Source: Dendrocalamus latiflorus (Eukaryota > Streptophyta > Magnoliopsida > Poales > Poaceae). Taken from it: 64,000 bases of DNA. Positions 46,587 to 57,066 of this stretch are shown here, in pieces. Below the pieces are notes generated by a model. The model saw nothing but the letters and a program-made list of their open reading frames with translations, searched no databases and was not told the origin of the DNA. Within the stretch, counting starts at the first letter, position 1; each line of letters starts with the position of its first letter. Both the position numbers and the translations under genes were made by a program. The stretch covers positions 2,387,738 to 2,451,737 of the forward strand of contig CM029646.1 of the NCBI GenBank assembly GCA_017311315.1, given 5' to 3'.

Positions 46587-46866
46587 AACTTTGGTGACGA
46601 AAGTGATTGAATGCGTGTAAATCATCTCTACTTTGGGTGGCACAGAGACCAAATTTGTCAGCATTCACACGATGGTACAAGCAAAAGTTCAGTCAGGGGC
46701 CGAGCCCGGCGAGCCTGAGTGGCTACCTGGACTCGCCGGTGATGAGCCGTGGACAAAAGGCGAGGAGCCAAGCGTCGCATGAGTCAAAGAGCCAGGCATC
46801 ATCTGGGCGTGGATGGTGTGAGCCGGGCATCTCCAGTACTGTACATCATCCCTTCGGTAAAAAAAA

Positions 46867-47906
46867 AGAAAATTTGTTCAGTAGCACTGAAAGATCGCCT
46901 CTTTCGAAAAATACCACTAAAAAAATAGGGTTCCGAAAATTATCACCGAAAGATTCATTTTTCTTCGGGATTTAGCATTCTGGACAAAAATATCCCTCTA
47001 CCTCCCCTCCCTCACCTTCTCTCCTCCTGCGCCGCCCCGTCCGCCTCCCTCTTCCCTCTTCCCCCACCGCTTCGCCGCCGGCCTCCCCGCCTCCTCCTCC
47101 GCCCGCCGCTCGCCTCCTCCGTTCAGTTGAGGCTTCTTCCCTCTCGCACACGCCGGCTGCTTGATCGATCTGACTCCTCCGTCTTCTCCCTCAGATCGAC
47201 AGCCTCTCTCCCCTCGTCCGCGGCGGCATCCGCGCGCTGAACCCTCCGCCATGGCGGATCTCGCTGTGGCGCCCCAGCCGCACCCGACGGACCTCTTCGG
47301 CGAGCCCATCGAGGCGCACCCGCCCTGGTTCAAGCCTGAGGTCTTCCTCCGCGCTGGCTTCGACCCAGATGCCTACGTCGCCGAGCTCCGCTCCTACGCG
47401 CCCCTCGAGAGCCTCGCCGCCGAGCTCCGCTCCCACCTCGTCGCCCTCCGCGCCGAGCTCGTCTGCCTCATCAACCGCGACTACGCCGACTTCGTTGGCC
47501 TCAGTGCCCGCCTCAAGGGTGTGGACACCGCCGCCGCACGCATGCGCACCCCGCTCGTCGAGCTGCGGTACAAGGTCGCCGGGTTCGGCGCCGCCGCCGC
47601 CGCGGCGCTCGCCGCCCTCCGCGTGGGGCTCGAGCAGCGGTGGGGGAAGAGGGAGGAGGTGAGTGGCGGGCGGAGGAGGAGGCGGGGAGGCCGGCGGCGA
47701 AGCGGTGGGGGAAGAGGGAAGAGGGAGGCGGACGGGGCGGCGCAGGAGGAGAGAAGGTGAGGGAGGGGAGGGAGAGGGGTATTTTTTGTCCAGAATGCTA
47801 AATCCCGAAGAAAAATGAATCTTTCGGTGGTAATTTTCGGAACCCCGTTTTTTAGTGGTATTTTCCGAAAGAGACGACTTTTCAGTGCTACTGAACAAAT
47901 TTTCCC
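46867..47906 (+). mobile_element. Pack-MULE-like element carrying a COG2 fragment
   Basis: Long inverted repeats of about 250 bp enclose the gene piece. The left arm runs GAAAATTTGTTCAGTAGCAC, ATACCACTAAAAAAATAGGG, TCACCGAAAGATTCATTTTT, TTCGGGATTTAGCATTCTGG and then the CCTCCCTCACCTTCTCTCCT part. The right arm is its reverse complement with a few differences. A-rich 9-bp flanks TAAAAAAAA (46858-46866 and 47907-47915) fit Mutator-like insertion, though homopolymer flanks are weak evidence. There is no transposase. Confidence 0.7.
47251..47760 (+). pseudogene. COG2 first-exon fragment in a chimeric open frame
   Basis: 170 codons from MADLAVAPQPHPTDLFGEP. Residues 1 to about 130 resemble the N terminus of conserved oligomeric Golgi complex subunit 2: HPPWFKPEVFLRAGFDPDAY, LRSHLVALRAELVCLINRDY and ADFVGLSARLKGVDTAAARM. 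COG2 tethers vesicles at the Golgi. The frame then runs into the right inverted repeat and ends in low-complexity Gly/Arg sequence, so only the first exon is present. The frame is intact with no stop, and the leader upstream contains a GC-rich 5'-UTR-like stretch, so a truncated or chimeric protein could be made. It is not a functional COG2. Confidence 0.75.
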
Positions 47907-47931
47907 TAAAAAAAACTAGTGTGTTGATAAA

Positions 47932-48109
47932 CATCATCTAGATATTTTCTTCCTAACTATCATCAGATTTGTGACTGTTAGATTAGAGATCTAACGACAT
48001 GAATTCTCCCCCTCCAAAAAAATCTCCTCCCTCCAAAAAAGGGGCCGTTGGATCTCTAATCTAACGATCCCAAATTTAGATGATTGTTAGAAAAAACATC
48101 TGGATGATG
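47932..48109. mobile_element. MITE-like hairpin element
   Basis: The ends CATCATCTAGAT and ATCTGGATGATG are inverted repeats. The inner GTTAGATTAGAGATCTAACG is mirrored by CGTTGGATCTCTAATCTAAC-type sequence. No target duplication was resolved. A similar GTTGGAT...ATCCAAC hairpin lies near 60.27 kb. Confidence 0.6.
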
Positions 48110-48275
48110 CCTAGACACACCCAAAAAACTATACATCTTCCATGTCTAATTCTTGCCACGTCAAAGTATAGGTACGGTAGACAAAAGAGAGTAGCGGAAA
48201 GAGAAATGATATTGTTCACATAGAACAGGGGCTAACACATGACTTGACATGCATCGAAGAAGTATCAATTGCGCA

Positions 48276-48516
48276 TGTTCTTTTCAGTTTCTAAAAACTA
48301 CTTTTTGGCTTTTCTATAGTAACTAGCTCTCAAACGGAGTGTTTTTAAGGTGAGATTTACAAGTTGATTATAATACATGCCGTAACAGCTTCATTTATAT
48401 CGGCAAAAACTGTACGTGAATTTTTGTTATTCTATAATTTCTCTCACAAACAACCCCAAAAATATAAACCACAGCAAAAAAAAAATATAAGTTAAAGCAA
48501 AAAAAAAACAGGCCTA
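48276..48516. repeat. dispersed AT-rich repeat family, copy 2
   Basis: Same block order as copy 1: GTTCTTTTCAGTTTCTAAAA, GGCTTTTCTATAGTAACTAG, TATCGGCAAAAACTG, and ends near AACAGGCCTAT. Non-coding. Confidence 0.65.
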
Positions 48517-48913
48517 TTAATGTCTATGTCCACGCAAACAATAAGTGATTATTCGCTATATCTAAAATACAACGGGTTGGAGATGCCCTTTGTCGTTAGG
48601 GGCTTTGTTGAGTAAGGAGCAAAGTTCAACATTTGGTCAAGGATGCCCATTACTACGGGTCTACATTTTTTGATTGTGATAGGTGGCTTTTGTCTTTAGA
48701 GTGAGCATTTATATGAACAAAAGAATAATAGTAAGCTGATTCAAAAAAACAACTGTCTCAATAAATAATTTTAAAAAATAATAAAAATTATACTATTTAT
48801 TTATTTATTTATTTAGAAAAACCATAAGCCGAAAAGGACCGGCTGGGCCTTACCATTCGTTCAGCTTGGTACATGCGTCCTGGGGTGCTTAACATTTGTT
48901 GTTGCTACGTTCC
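48517..48913. other. intergenic, F-box gene distal 5' flank
   Basis: Mostly AT-rich sequence with a TTTA run (48799-48813). Part of it (48710-48830) resembles a degenerate stretch of the same dispersed repeats. No gene. Confidence 0.4.
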
Positions 48914-48924
48914 TTTATATAAGG
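48914..48924 (+). promoter_or_regulatory. TATA box of the F-box/kelch gene
   Basis: TTTATATAAGG lies 125 bp before the start codon at 49049. It is the clearest TATA signal in the window. Confidence 0.6.
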
Positions 48925-49048
48925 TGTGATTCGCATATGCAATGGAGAATCTATAACATTTGTTGAATTTCCAAGTAACCAGGCAGCAGGCAGGCACCCA
49001 TCCATCCCCCCTTGCCCGCGGTGAGCTGAGCTCCCGATCTGCTCTGCC

Positions 49049-50308
49049 ATGGCGGCGGAGAGCTGCCACTCCCGCAGCCTCTCCTGGCTCGTCAAGTCCT
49101 GCATCCCCGCCGACCCCGACCGCCACATCTCCGTCCCCATCCCCATCTCTGCTCCTGCTCCAACCACCAACATCTGCCCCACCCAACCAACCTCTGATGA
49201 GGACCCGCCCCCCATCGCCGCCCTGCCCGACGACCTCCTCCTCGAGTGCCTCGCCCGCGTCCCCCGCCCCTCCCTCCCGCCGCTCCCCGCCGTCTGCCGC
49301 CGCTTCGCCTCCCTCCTCAGCTCCCAGGCCTTCCTCAGCCTCCGCCGCGCCCACGGCCAGCTCCACCCCTCACTCCTCGCCATCTCCGTCTCCGACCACG
49401 CCGCCTTCGCTCAAGCGCTGCTCCAGTTCCACGCGTCCCGGCCCAAGCTCGAGGTCGCCGCGCTGCCCCTGCCTCTGCTGCGTTGCAGCAGCTCCTCCGT
49501 GTTCGCGCACGCGCGGGCGGTGGTGCTGGGCCGCGAGGTCTTCCTCGTAGGCCGCGGCGCAACGCTGCGCGTCGACGCGCTCACCGGCGCCGCGCGCCCG
49601 TGCGCGCCCACGCTGTTCCCGCGGAAGAAGTTCGCGGCCGCCGCCGTTGGCGGGCGGATCTACGTCGCCGGCGGGTCCGCTCGCACCGCGGCGGTCGAGG
49701 AGTACGACCCCGTTGCTGACTCGTGGCGCGTGGTGGCCGAGGCGCCGCGACGGAGGTACGGGTGCGCTGGGGCCGGGGCCGGCGGCGTGTTCTACGTCGC
49801 CGGCGGGGTCTCGGTGTCCGGCGACGGCGCGCAGGCGCTCCAGGCGCACGTGTGCGCCGGGTCGGTGGACGCGCTGCACGTCGCGTCCGGCGCGTGGGCG
49901 CGCCCGCGGGCGCTGCCCGGCGGCGGCTGCGTCGTGGGCGCGTGCGGCATCGGGGAGCATCTGTACGTGGTTGCCAGCCACGCCGTGGAGCTCTCCCTCT
50001 GGAGGTGGTGTGGCGGCGCGGCGAACCGTGACAGCAGAGGCGCTGGTGGGTGGGTGGCGCTCGAGGCGCCGCCCATGCCGAGGGGATCGGTGGGGCTGGG
50101 CATGGCGGTGCGGGTGGCGATGGTGGGTGTGGGGTGCGAGAGGGTGGTGGCCGTAGTGAGCGCCGCGGCCGTGAGGGGTCACAATGCAGCGGCAGGCGCG
50201 TTGGAAGGGATGGTGCTGGTGTACGACATCGCCGGCGGCAAGTGGAGCCGCGCGCCGGACCTGCCGCCCGGGTTCCGTCGGGCAGCCTGCGCCGGCGTCG
50301 AGTGCTGA
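49049..50308 (+). CDS. F-box/kelch-repeat protein
   Basis: Intronless, 419 residues. The F-box lies at about residues 57-100 (ALPDDLLLECLARVPRPSL then LPAVCRRFASLL), which binds SKP1 in SCF ubiquitin ligases. Kelch-type beta-propeller repeats follow, the clearest being FAAAAVGGRIYVAGGSA then VEEYDPVADSWRVVAEAP and GVFYVAGGVSVSGDG, each with the GG pair and a Trp spaced as in kelch blades. A later blade ends VYDIAGGKWSRAPDLPP. The propeller would select a substrate that cannot be predicted. The N-terminal 50 residues are Pro/Ser-rich. GC content is very high, so long antisense frames over 49370-50465 are shadows. The start ATGGCGGCGGAG has a good context. Confidence 0.9.
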   Translation: MAAESCHSRSLSWLVKSCIPADPDRHISVPIPISAPAPTTNICPTQPTSDEDPPPIAALPDDLLLECLARVPRPSLPPLPAVCRRFASLLSSQAFLSLRRAHGQLHPSLLAISVSDHAAFAQALLQFHASRPKLEVAALPLPLLRCSSSSVFAHARAVVLGREVFLVGRGATLRVDALTGAARPCAPTLFPRKKFAAAAVGGRIYVAGGSARTAAVEEYDPVADSWRVVAEAPRRRYGCAGAGAGGVFYVAGGVSVSGDGAQALQAHVCAGSVDALHVASGAWARPRALPGGGCVVGACGIGEHLYVVASHAVELSLWRWCGGAANRDSRGAGGWVALEAPPMPRGSVGLGMAVRVAMVGVGCERVVAVVSAAAVRGHNAAAGALEGMVLVYDIAGGKWSRAPDLPPGFRRAACAGVEC

Positions 50309-52784
50309 CGATCTGGGTCCCACAGTCCAGCGCCATTTCTGTTTGGTGGGTTGGATTGATGCCATGTGAAGTAACATGGTGCCATTGTGTGTTCAACAAT
50401 TGGATTTGATGCTGCGTTTCGCCGTCTTTGTTATCGAGCATTTGGCAAATTTGATTCGAATACAAATTTCGTCTGATGCAACTGTATACGAGTGTAGCGC
50501 CGGTGATTCACGGCGATGCCGAAATTCGCGCCGTATTTGAGTTTTCTGAAGTATTTTCGAGGAGAAGAGAAAACACTACGCGGCGTTGTCGGTTAATGGG
50601 CTCATTCATGGTCATGGAACGTGACTCGAGTTAGCCGGCTTGTCTTCTTCTCCCTGTCGTTGTGTGATCCCAACGGCCTACGGTTACTGCATGCTTCGAT
50701 GTGCTACATGAAACAATCCAGATTTCAAAAGGAATTTAAAATTTCTTTAAATCTCGATTTTGTTTGAATCTTCATTCAATTTGACCCTCTCTCCAACCCT
50801 TAATGCTCTCCCTGTTGGTCCATGCCTGCCAACCTCCTCACCGCCAAGGTTGAGCCTCCCCGAAGCCTCTCGACCCTCCCGTATTCCTACAAGAGCTCGG
50901 TGCCGAACAGCCTTAAGCCACTATAAAAAGCCCCGAGCCCCTCCTTTGAGAAGCATTGGCACCCAGGTAGTCTTAAGACCCCCACACATCTCGTCGGGTC
51001 GGCCGTCGCAACGTCGCCATCGTTGGAGACCCCTCAAGTAAGCCCGAATTTCAATTCCCGTCGTTTAGTCTATATCTTTTCAATTGCTCGCTGCTGTAGC
51101 TTCCTCATGACTCCAATAACACCACCAAAACATCGCCTAGGCTTCCCTTGCCCCCTCCTTCCCTGACATCTATAACCACTGCCGGTCGAGACCACCACGT
51201 TGTCGACACACCACCACAAGCCGCTGCAGTCCAAGCCAACCACACTAATGACACCCCATCACCCCAAGAATGCTCAAACACCAATGCTCTTATCCCTTTA
51301 ACCCATAAAACTCATTGTTACCATTAAAAATACTACAAAGACACCTCGTCGCGGGTGAAGTTTCGGCCATCCCCGATCACACCCAAGACCAAAAATGGAT
51401 TCCCCTTAGTCCTAGGAGTCCATCCATGCCCTCGGTTTCCACCGGAGTTGACCGTAGCGTCGGGAATTGCTATCACAAAAATCCCATGTTCGACCGCTAC
51501 AATAGTTGCACAAAGATGTAAGATGAACAATGCTGACCCGGTACTGTAGCAGAAACCCGCAATGAACAGTACATGCCTATTACTATTCATCAGAACCCTA
51601 AAATGCATATATGTGTCTATTTTGATCGTCTCGACCCCACGAAGCTCATTTCTTACTTCACTTAACCAAATGAGACACCCATAAAATCCTAAACCTAATT
51701 CAGTTCAAGCCATTTTCATCGCCAGAATCCAATAAATAGCCTTTTAGACCCTTTTAACCCCGCAAAGCTCGTCATCAACCCTATTTAGCATAAACAGTCA
51801 CCGATGAAATCTTAGCTAGCCAAGTATTGTTTATAACCTAAACCGGATATCATCCAATCCAGAGTTCGTACTACCCTAGACTCGATAATTCACCAAAACG
51901 TAATTAGACTATTTACATTTGTTTTGACCATCTCGACCTCCTAAAGACCGCACTAAGCTCCGTTTCACCGACCTAGACTCCTAACAAAATCCAAACTAGT
52001 ACTGTTCCAGACCCAATCCACTAGTCGTCAACCTGTCACTATTCACCAATGGCCCAATACCCTATATATAGCCAACTTGACCGTCTTAAGCTCATCTAGC
52101 CCAATTCTAACTCCGTTCAACCAAATCAAGCACCATCTAAACCCTGACCACCCCAGCCTACTTTATTTTGGTTATTTATTTGTATTTTGTTCCTAGCTTG
52201 CATTCTGCAGAGCAAGAACTTATTTGTATTCGTTTTTCACGCTAGTATTCGGACCATACGAATTGGTCAGCAGAGGAACTACGAGAGCAATTCAAGAAGT
52301 CAGTGAGCAAGCACTAAAGCCTACAGAAAATCCAAAGACATCGAAGGCAAGTCATATGTTTTTGATCATATTGAACCTACATTCCTTTAATTATGTAATT
52401 ACCAATATTTTCATTACCTTATTTACGCACTTATTTCTTGTATAATAAATATTTAGAATGACATGTTATTTAGCTATGTCTTACCACATGAAAAAGACTT
52501 GTTTTATTTGATGGCCATATTCACATTGACAAGCTCTAGCAATAATAAATTACTATAAATATACCATGGTAGTTTAGAAAATTCATCTGCTTTACACTAG
52601 TAGTGACAGTGCCGCAATGCATTGGGTTATTTATTTGTGAGTGGTTACCTGGTTGATGAAAAGTAAGAACTAGAGTCTTATGCTAAGTAAAGAACATAGT
52701 AATCGCTCAACCACAAACGTTGACTTGTCAAACCTGGTTTAGTAGCTGCTCAAATCAATTGAATATCTATTACAAGGTTATAAT
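50309..52784. other. intergenic, degenerate LTR-retrotransposon-like sequence
   Basis: 3' UTR of the F-box gene to about 50450. From about 50750 to 52200 the C-rich text with repeated short phrases (CGTCTCGACCCC, CATCTCGACCTCC; ATGAACAGTAC, CTATTACTATTCATCA) is typical of a decayed Gypsy-type LTR or leader. Paired ends were not found and no gag or pol frame is present. Small frames such as 50760-51041 have no recognisable content. Confidence 0.35.
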
Positions 52785-53080
52785 ATACTGTTCCAGAAAA
52801 GGGAACAGCAGGCCGTGCTCGCCGTGCTCCCCATGCTTGTAATATAATATCAATTACAAGGATATTTATTTGTGAGTGCTCGCCGTGCTCCCCGTGCCGT
52901 GCCGGCCCGAGCACAGCATGATTTGTCGTGCCGTGCCGCCCAATGGGCCGGTTTTCCAGGCCCAGCCTAGCCCACCGTTCGTGCCGTGCTGGGGCCGTGC
53001 CGGGCCGGCCGTACTTTAGGCTGGCCCAAATCCCAGCTCTACTTTGAGCTAAGACCACGTTAACACAATCTTTTTGTAGT
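52785..53080. repeat. GC-rich dispersed repeat rich in GTGCCGTGC/GGGCC
   Basis: Contains duplicated GTGCTCGCCGTGCTCCCC motifs (around 52815 and 52877) and GGCCCGAGCACAGCATGA, CCCAATGGGCCGG and GGGCCGTGCCGGGCCGGCC. The same vocabulary appears at 10.73-10.87 kb and 61.04-61.20 kb. TTTTTGTAGTG at about 53070 resembles a CACTA right end, but no partner was found. Confidence 0.45.
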
Positions 53081-53804
53081 GCTCATGCTATGTTCCATTG
53101 CAAGTAAAAGCAGAAGTCAATACAAACATAGCTTTAAGATAACATAAATGACTGAAAGTTATTTTGAAAGAGGCTTGTTAAGTTTTGATTTGTTTGCATT
53201 GTGCAATAACAATAATTTTTTGAAGAACATAAAATTGCTACCCATACAGGCAGTAGAACATTTTTGTTTGAAAAAAACGTGTATTGCTTGTCGAGTTGGG
53301 AGCTATAAAACCAGTCATGTGCGTGCACGTGAACAATTGCACTTAGCTAGTTTCTTCCTTCCCAGGATGTATATTATGCTTGCATTTTGCCAATCGGTGG
53401 CTAGTTCAAATGGTATAGCACATGTGTCTTGTGGCAAACATGCACGATTCAAATCTCAATAACTGTACATTATTCGGGTTTATTCCGGATTTTTTTCCCC
53501 ACGATTTGATTCATTAACCTCTCAGTAGCTAAACTGTTTGGAATGCGGAAATTTTTCCCGATTTCTGCGGGAATTAAACTGTTTCCTGCAAAATTCCTGT
53601 GAAATTGCTCTGTTCCAAACAGGCCCTAAGGATAGCTGTGATAACCAGCTCCACTCTTCGGGGGGAAAAAGGTCTTATGCTTGCGTTTTGTACTAGTCCC
53701 CATGTTGTAATTTTGGTACGTACGTTATGTCGTTATGGTATATGATTGCTACATGTACTATTTATCATTTTGCTGTGACGTGTAGCATCCACCGCCATTG
53801 AGTG
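53081..53804. other. intergenic, no gene recognised
   Basis: AT-rich sequence. 53500-53630 holds a diverged copy of the GGCCTGTTTGGAACAG-type MITE seen intact at 56.08 kb (GAATGCGGAAATTTTTCCCG, ending TTCCAAACAGGCCC). Confidence 0.45.
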
Positions 53805-54038
53805 TTCTTCTTTTCAGTTTTTAAAAATATATTTTTCGATTTTTCTATAATAATTAAATTTAAAACAAATTGTCTTTCTAAGATAAAGTCTAGATTGTAT
53901 TACACATTGTAGTGACTTTATTTATATCGGCTAAAACCGCACGTAAGTTTATATTACTCTGTAATCACTCTCACAAACAGTCTAAAAACCATAAATTATA
54001 ATCAAAAGTCATAAGCTAAAGTTAAAAATGACAGGCCC
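53805..54038. repeat. dispersed AT-rich repeat family, copy 3
   Basis: Starts near TTCTTCTTTTCAGTTTTTAA and ends AATGACAGGCCC. It shares TATCGGCTAAAACCGCACGT with copy 1. Confidence 0.65.
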
Positions 54039-54101
54039 TGATTCGGTGAGGAGGCAGGAGAGGAATAGGCAGCATTATATCAGGAATTGGCAGTATTATG
54101 G

Positions 54102-54342
54102 CCCTGTTCTTTTTAACTTCTAAAATCTGTTTTTTGGCTTTTCTACAGTAACTAGCTTTTAAAACGGAGTATTTTTTCAAGATAGGGCCTGCTAGTTAAT
54201 TGTAGTACATACTTTACTGACTTCATTTATATCGGCAAAAATCGCACATGAGTTTTTGTTACTATGTAATATCTCATACAAATAGTCTAAAGCCATAAAC
54301 TACTGCTAAAAATCATAAGCCGCAGCCAAAATAAACAGGCCC
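54102..54342. repeat. dispersed AT-rich repeat family, copy 4
   Basis: The best-preserved copy. It starts GCCCTGTTCTTTTTAACTTC and ends AAATAAACAGGCCC. It lies only 63 bp from copy 3 in the same orientation. Confidence 0.7.
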
Positions 54343-54738
54343 TATATCAGAAACTTGCACCTACTCTGCTGGTTCTAGCATTTTTTTTAAGCTTGCAACG
54401 TGGTCCTGTTCCACTTTCCTGAGTACTGCATGATAAAGACAAGTGTCACATGTGTTTGTTGCATATCGTGACATAATGTGCTAGCTGCTAAGCTGATGAA
54501 AATTCCCTTTGGACTTTGGAGATCGACGTTACAGGAAAGAAATGAAGCACCGTGATATCGCTTCATCCCCTCGGATGTGTTTCTGACAGCTGAATCTATT
54601 TTTCGACGACCGTTTTTCGCACCAGCAAAAAATTTCACGTATTGGCCACTTTCACGATTTCCCTGCTTCAAATATAAGAGGAGCTACTAACAGCTCGCAT
54701 AGTTTCACTGGTGTGCCTCCACAAAAATTTCTAATGTA
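54343..54738. other. intergenic, no gene recognised
   Basis: No element ends and no coding signal are seen. Confidence 0.4.
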
Positions 54739-55107
54739 GGGTCTGTTTGGGAGAGTTCCACCACTGAAAACGTGGATTTGGAGCAGCAGCTCCACCGTGG
54801 ATCTGGGATCCCACCATGGAGTGTTTGGCTTGTACAGCAGCTCCAGATCCACGAAATTGAGATTTTGGTGGAAATGATCATTTTTTGTGGGAAGGGGTGT
54901 GTAACCAGTGGCATTGGTGGGTAATTACCACCTAACTCCACGGTGGGGCACCCCTTGAGGAGCTCCATGAAATCCATGGATCTGGCCCTCAGATCCAGGA
55001 TTTTGGTGGATTCAGATTTCGCGGAGCTGGAGTGTTTGGGTAAAATTTCGTGGAGTGGAGCTGTTTTTCGTGGATCTGGAGCTGGTGGAGCTCTCCCAAA
55101 CAGGCCC
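54739..55107. mobile_element. MITE, GGGTCTGTTTGGGAGAG type
   Basis: The ends GGGTCTGTTTGGGAGAG and CTCTCCCAAACAGGCCC are inverted repeats, flanked by GTA on both sides (54736-54738 and 55108-55110). The interior repeats CAGCTCCA / TGGAGCTG and GTGGATCTGGA motifs in both orientations. 369 bp. Confidence 0.8.
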
Positions 55108-55344
55108 GTATACCAGTGACATAATCCACTTTGTGTAACACGTGAATGAGGTGGTGACACGTGGCAAAAGTACTGTAGCAGTTATTTTAAATATATTTTT
55201 CCGTACGACTGTTACTGTAGCAAGAAGAAAAATATTTTTTTTGTACGGAATACAGTACTGCTATAGTGCATTGTTACAGTGTTCTTGCCACGTGTCGTAG
55301 CCTCATTCGCTCGTTACACAAATTTGATTGCGTCACCGGTATAC
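55108..55344. mobile_element. MITE with about 60-bp inverted repeats, abutting the previous one
   Basis: The left arm begins GTATACCAGTGAC and contains TTTGTGTAACACGTGAATGA and GTGACACGTGGCAA. The right arm is its inverted copy ending GTCACCGGTATAC. The centre holds ACTGTAGCA motifs. It starts where the preceding MITE ends. Confidence 0.75.
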
Positions 55345-56080
55345 AATAGAAATTTTCGTGCCTCCACTCCTTGATGCATCATGACATGACTAGCCAATAA
55401 TTAAGCAAGCCTGAAGTGAACATTTGATCCAAGTCATCATTTTCTCAATCATAGATGCATCAAGGATTACCACTAGAAACCAAAGTGATTGCATCAAGGA
55501 TTACCACTAGAAACGTCCAAAGTGATTTGACGAAAACATGACTAGTGGCAACAGCTAGCCGTGTTTGTCTGGTTCATTGGCTTCAGCTAGCCAGGGACAG
55601 GTGACCCCAGCGCCAGCGGGCAAACTGAGACAGGGAATGACCAGTGAAACTGCAAACTGCAAAGAAGAGAGAAATCTCAATAAGATACAGCCCATGAAAC
55701 CCAACTTCTTCCTGGCTAGCCCATGCAGCATACTACCTCTCTGTGATATAAGTCCTCGTTCTTAGGAAACGGCGTCCTACAGAATAAATCTATTAAGAAA
55801 ATCAAAGTGTTGTTATTGTAATATTTCCCATACTTTAATATAGAAAAATTATTGAGTAGTTGTAGTATAACATTTAACAAGGTATGGATGATCCATGGCA
55901 TTAATTTTTTTAGATTTGGATTTATATTGCGCGATGAAATAAGTATGTGAATATATATATGGTGGAGACTGGGAGCAACAAGTCAATACCGGCGAATGTG
56001 AGGGCATCTATCACAAATTGAGTCACCGAGGAAAAAAGAGAGAGAAAGAGATAGTAATAGCCGCACGCATACGATGCTAA
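55345..56080. other. intergenic with a short duplication
   Basis: GCATCAAGGATTACCACTAG occurs twice in tandem (around 55456 and 55492, 36-bp period). No gene is recognised. Confidence 0.45.
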
Positions 56081-56188
56081 GGGCCTGTTTGGAACAGAGG
56101 AATTTCACAGGAATTTTGCAGGAATTTTGCAGAAAACAGTTCAATTCCCGCAGGAATCGGGAAAAATTCCCGCATTCCAAACAGGGCC
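56081..56188. mobile_element. 108-bp Harbinger/Tourist-like MITE
   Basis: The ends GGGCCTGTTTGGAA and TTCCAAACAGGGCC are nearly perfect inverted repeats flanked by TAA (56078-56080 and 56189-56191). Inside, GAATTTTGCAG is tandemly repeated. Confidence 0.8.
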
Positions 56189-56302
56189 TAAAACCGCATT
56201 CGGATCCTCTGGCTGTCAGGCAGCAGAGGCACATGGTACTTTCACAAGTGTAAAGGCACAACACTGTAGGTCCTCTACTACTCGGGATCCCTACTACTCA
56301 GC

Positions 56303-56529
56303 GCATGTCCAATGGTGACTTATGAGCTAGCTCTAAACATATTATTTCATATTTTAATAGAAGAGAGAGAAAAGCTAGCTCTTGATCAAGAGCTAGTCTC
56401 ATACACACATTCCAAGATTATATGAGGATGTCATGTGAGACTATTCATGTTATGAGCTATGTGCTAAAAGTTAATACCATTGGAGAAGTTATCTTAGAGC
56501 TAATAACTAGCTCATACCATTGTACATGC
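56303..56529. mobile_element. MITE, GCATGTCCAATGGT type
   Basis: The ends GCATGTCCAATGGT and ACCATTGTACATGC are inverted repeats. The interior carries repeated GAGCTAGCTC / GAGCTAGT motifs. No clear target duplication was resolved. Confidence 0.65.
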
Positions 56530-56634
56530 CCTCATAACACCGTTTTGCTGTATTATTCATATAGCTTTTTTAATGGTATCTCAAAATAAATGAGTCATCA
56601 ATTCTTTTTAATCTAATAGATCAGATTAGTTAGG

Positions 56635-56825
56635 CCAGTCTCAGTGGAGATTTCATGTCCCAGTTTTCAACACACTCGTATTTTGGAAACAGTGCAGAAG
56701 AGTTTCATCCCCATGAAACTCTCTCTACTCTCATGAAACTTTTATCATCTCTCTTCATCAATACAGTGCCATGTCAGCGTATTTAATGCCCATGAAACTC
56801 CATGAAACCCCCACTGAGACTGGCC
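56635..56825. mobile_element. Tourist-like MITE, GGCCAGTCTCAGTG type
   Basis: The ends GGCCAGTCTCAGTG and CACTGAGACTGGCC are perfect inverted repeats flanked by TTA (56632-56634 and 56826-56828). 191 bp; the interior repeats CATGAAACT. Confidence 0.88.
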
Positions 56826-56848
56826 TTATGATTTAGTTCTATTACCAC

Positions 56849-57058
56849 CAGGGGCGGATCCAGGACAAAATCTGAGAGGGGGCACAATAATACACATAGT
56901 ATGCTGAATTGTTCTCATTCATAATTTTAGCATGAGTGAGGGCCTTTTAGTTGGGCTGAGTGGGGGCACTAGCATTAAATCTTGGGTTATATACCTGAGT
57001 TCCTGCGAATTGAGTGGCGGCATGGGCCCTCACTCCCCCCTCTTTGGGTCCGCCCCTG
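56849..57058. mobile_element. non-autonomous hAT-like element, 210 bp
   Basis: The ends CAGGGGCGGATCCAGG and TTTGGGTCCGCCCCTG are inverted repeats. The flanking 8-bp duplication ATTACCAC (56841-56848 and 57059-57066) is perfect, so this is the youngest of the four hAT-like copies together with the one at 12.5 kb. Confidence 0.88.
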
Positions 57059-57066
57059 ATTACCAC

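Noticed and set aside
47191..47937. 248-codon minus-strand frame over the COG2 piece
   Set aside because: Shadow of the COG2 frame plus inverted-repeat sequence; no domain.
49370..50465. Long minus-strand frames (335 and 294 codons) opposite the F-box gene
   Set aside because: Antisense shadows of a very GC-rich exon. The plus-strand frame has clear F-box and kelch motifs.
28700..53080. One giant CACTA element from the left end at 28700 to TTTTTGTAGTG near 53070
   Set aside because: 24 kb containing resident genes, no matching 3-bp duplication and no matching subterminal repeats on the right.
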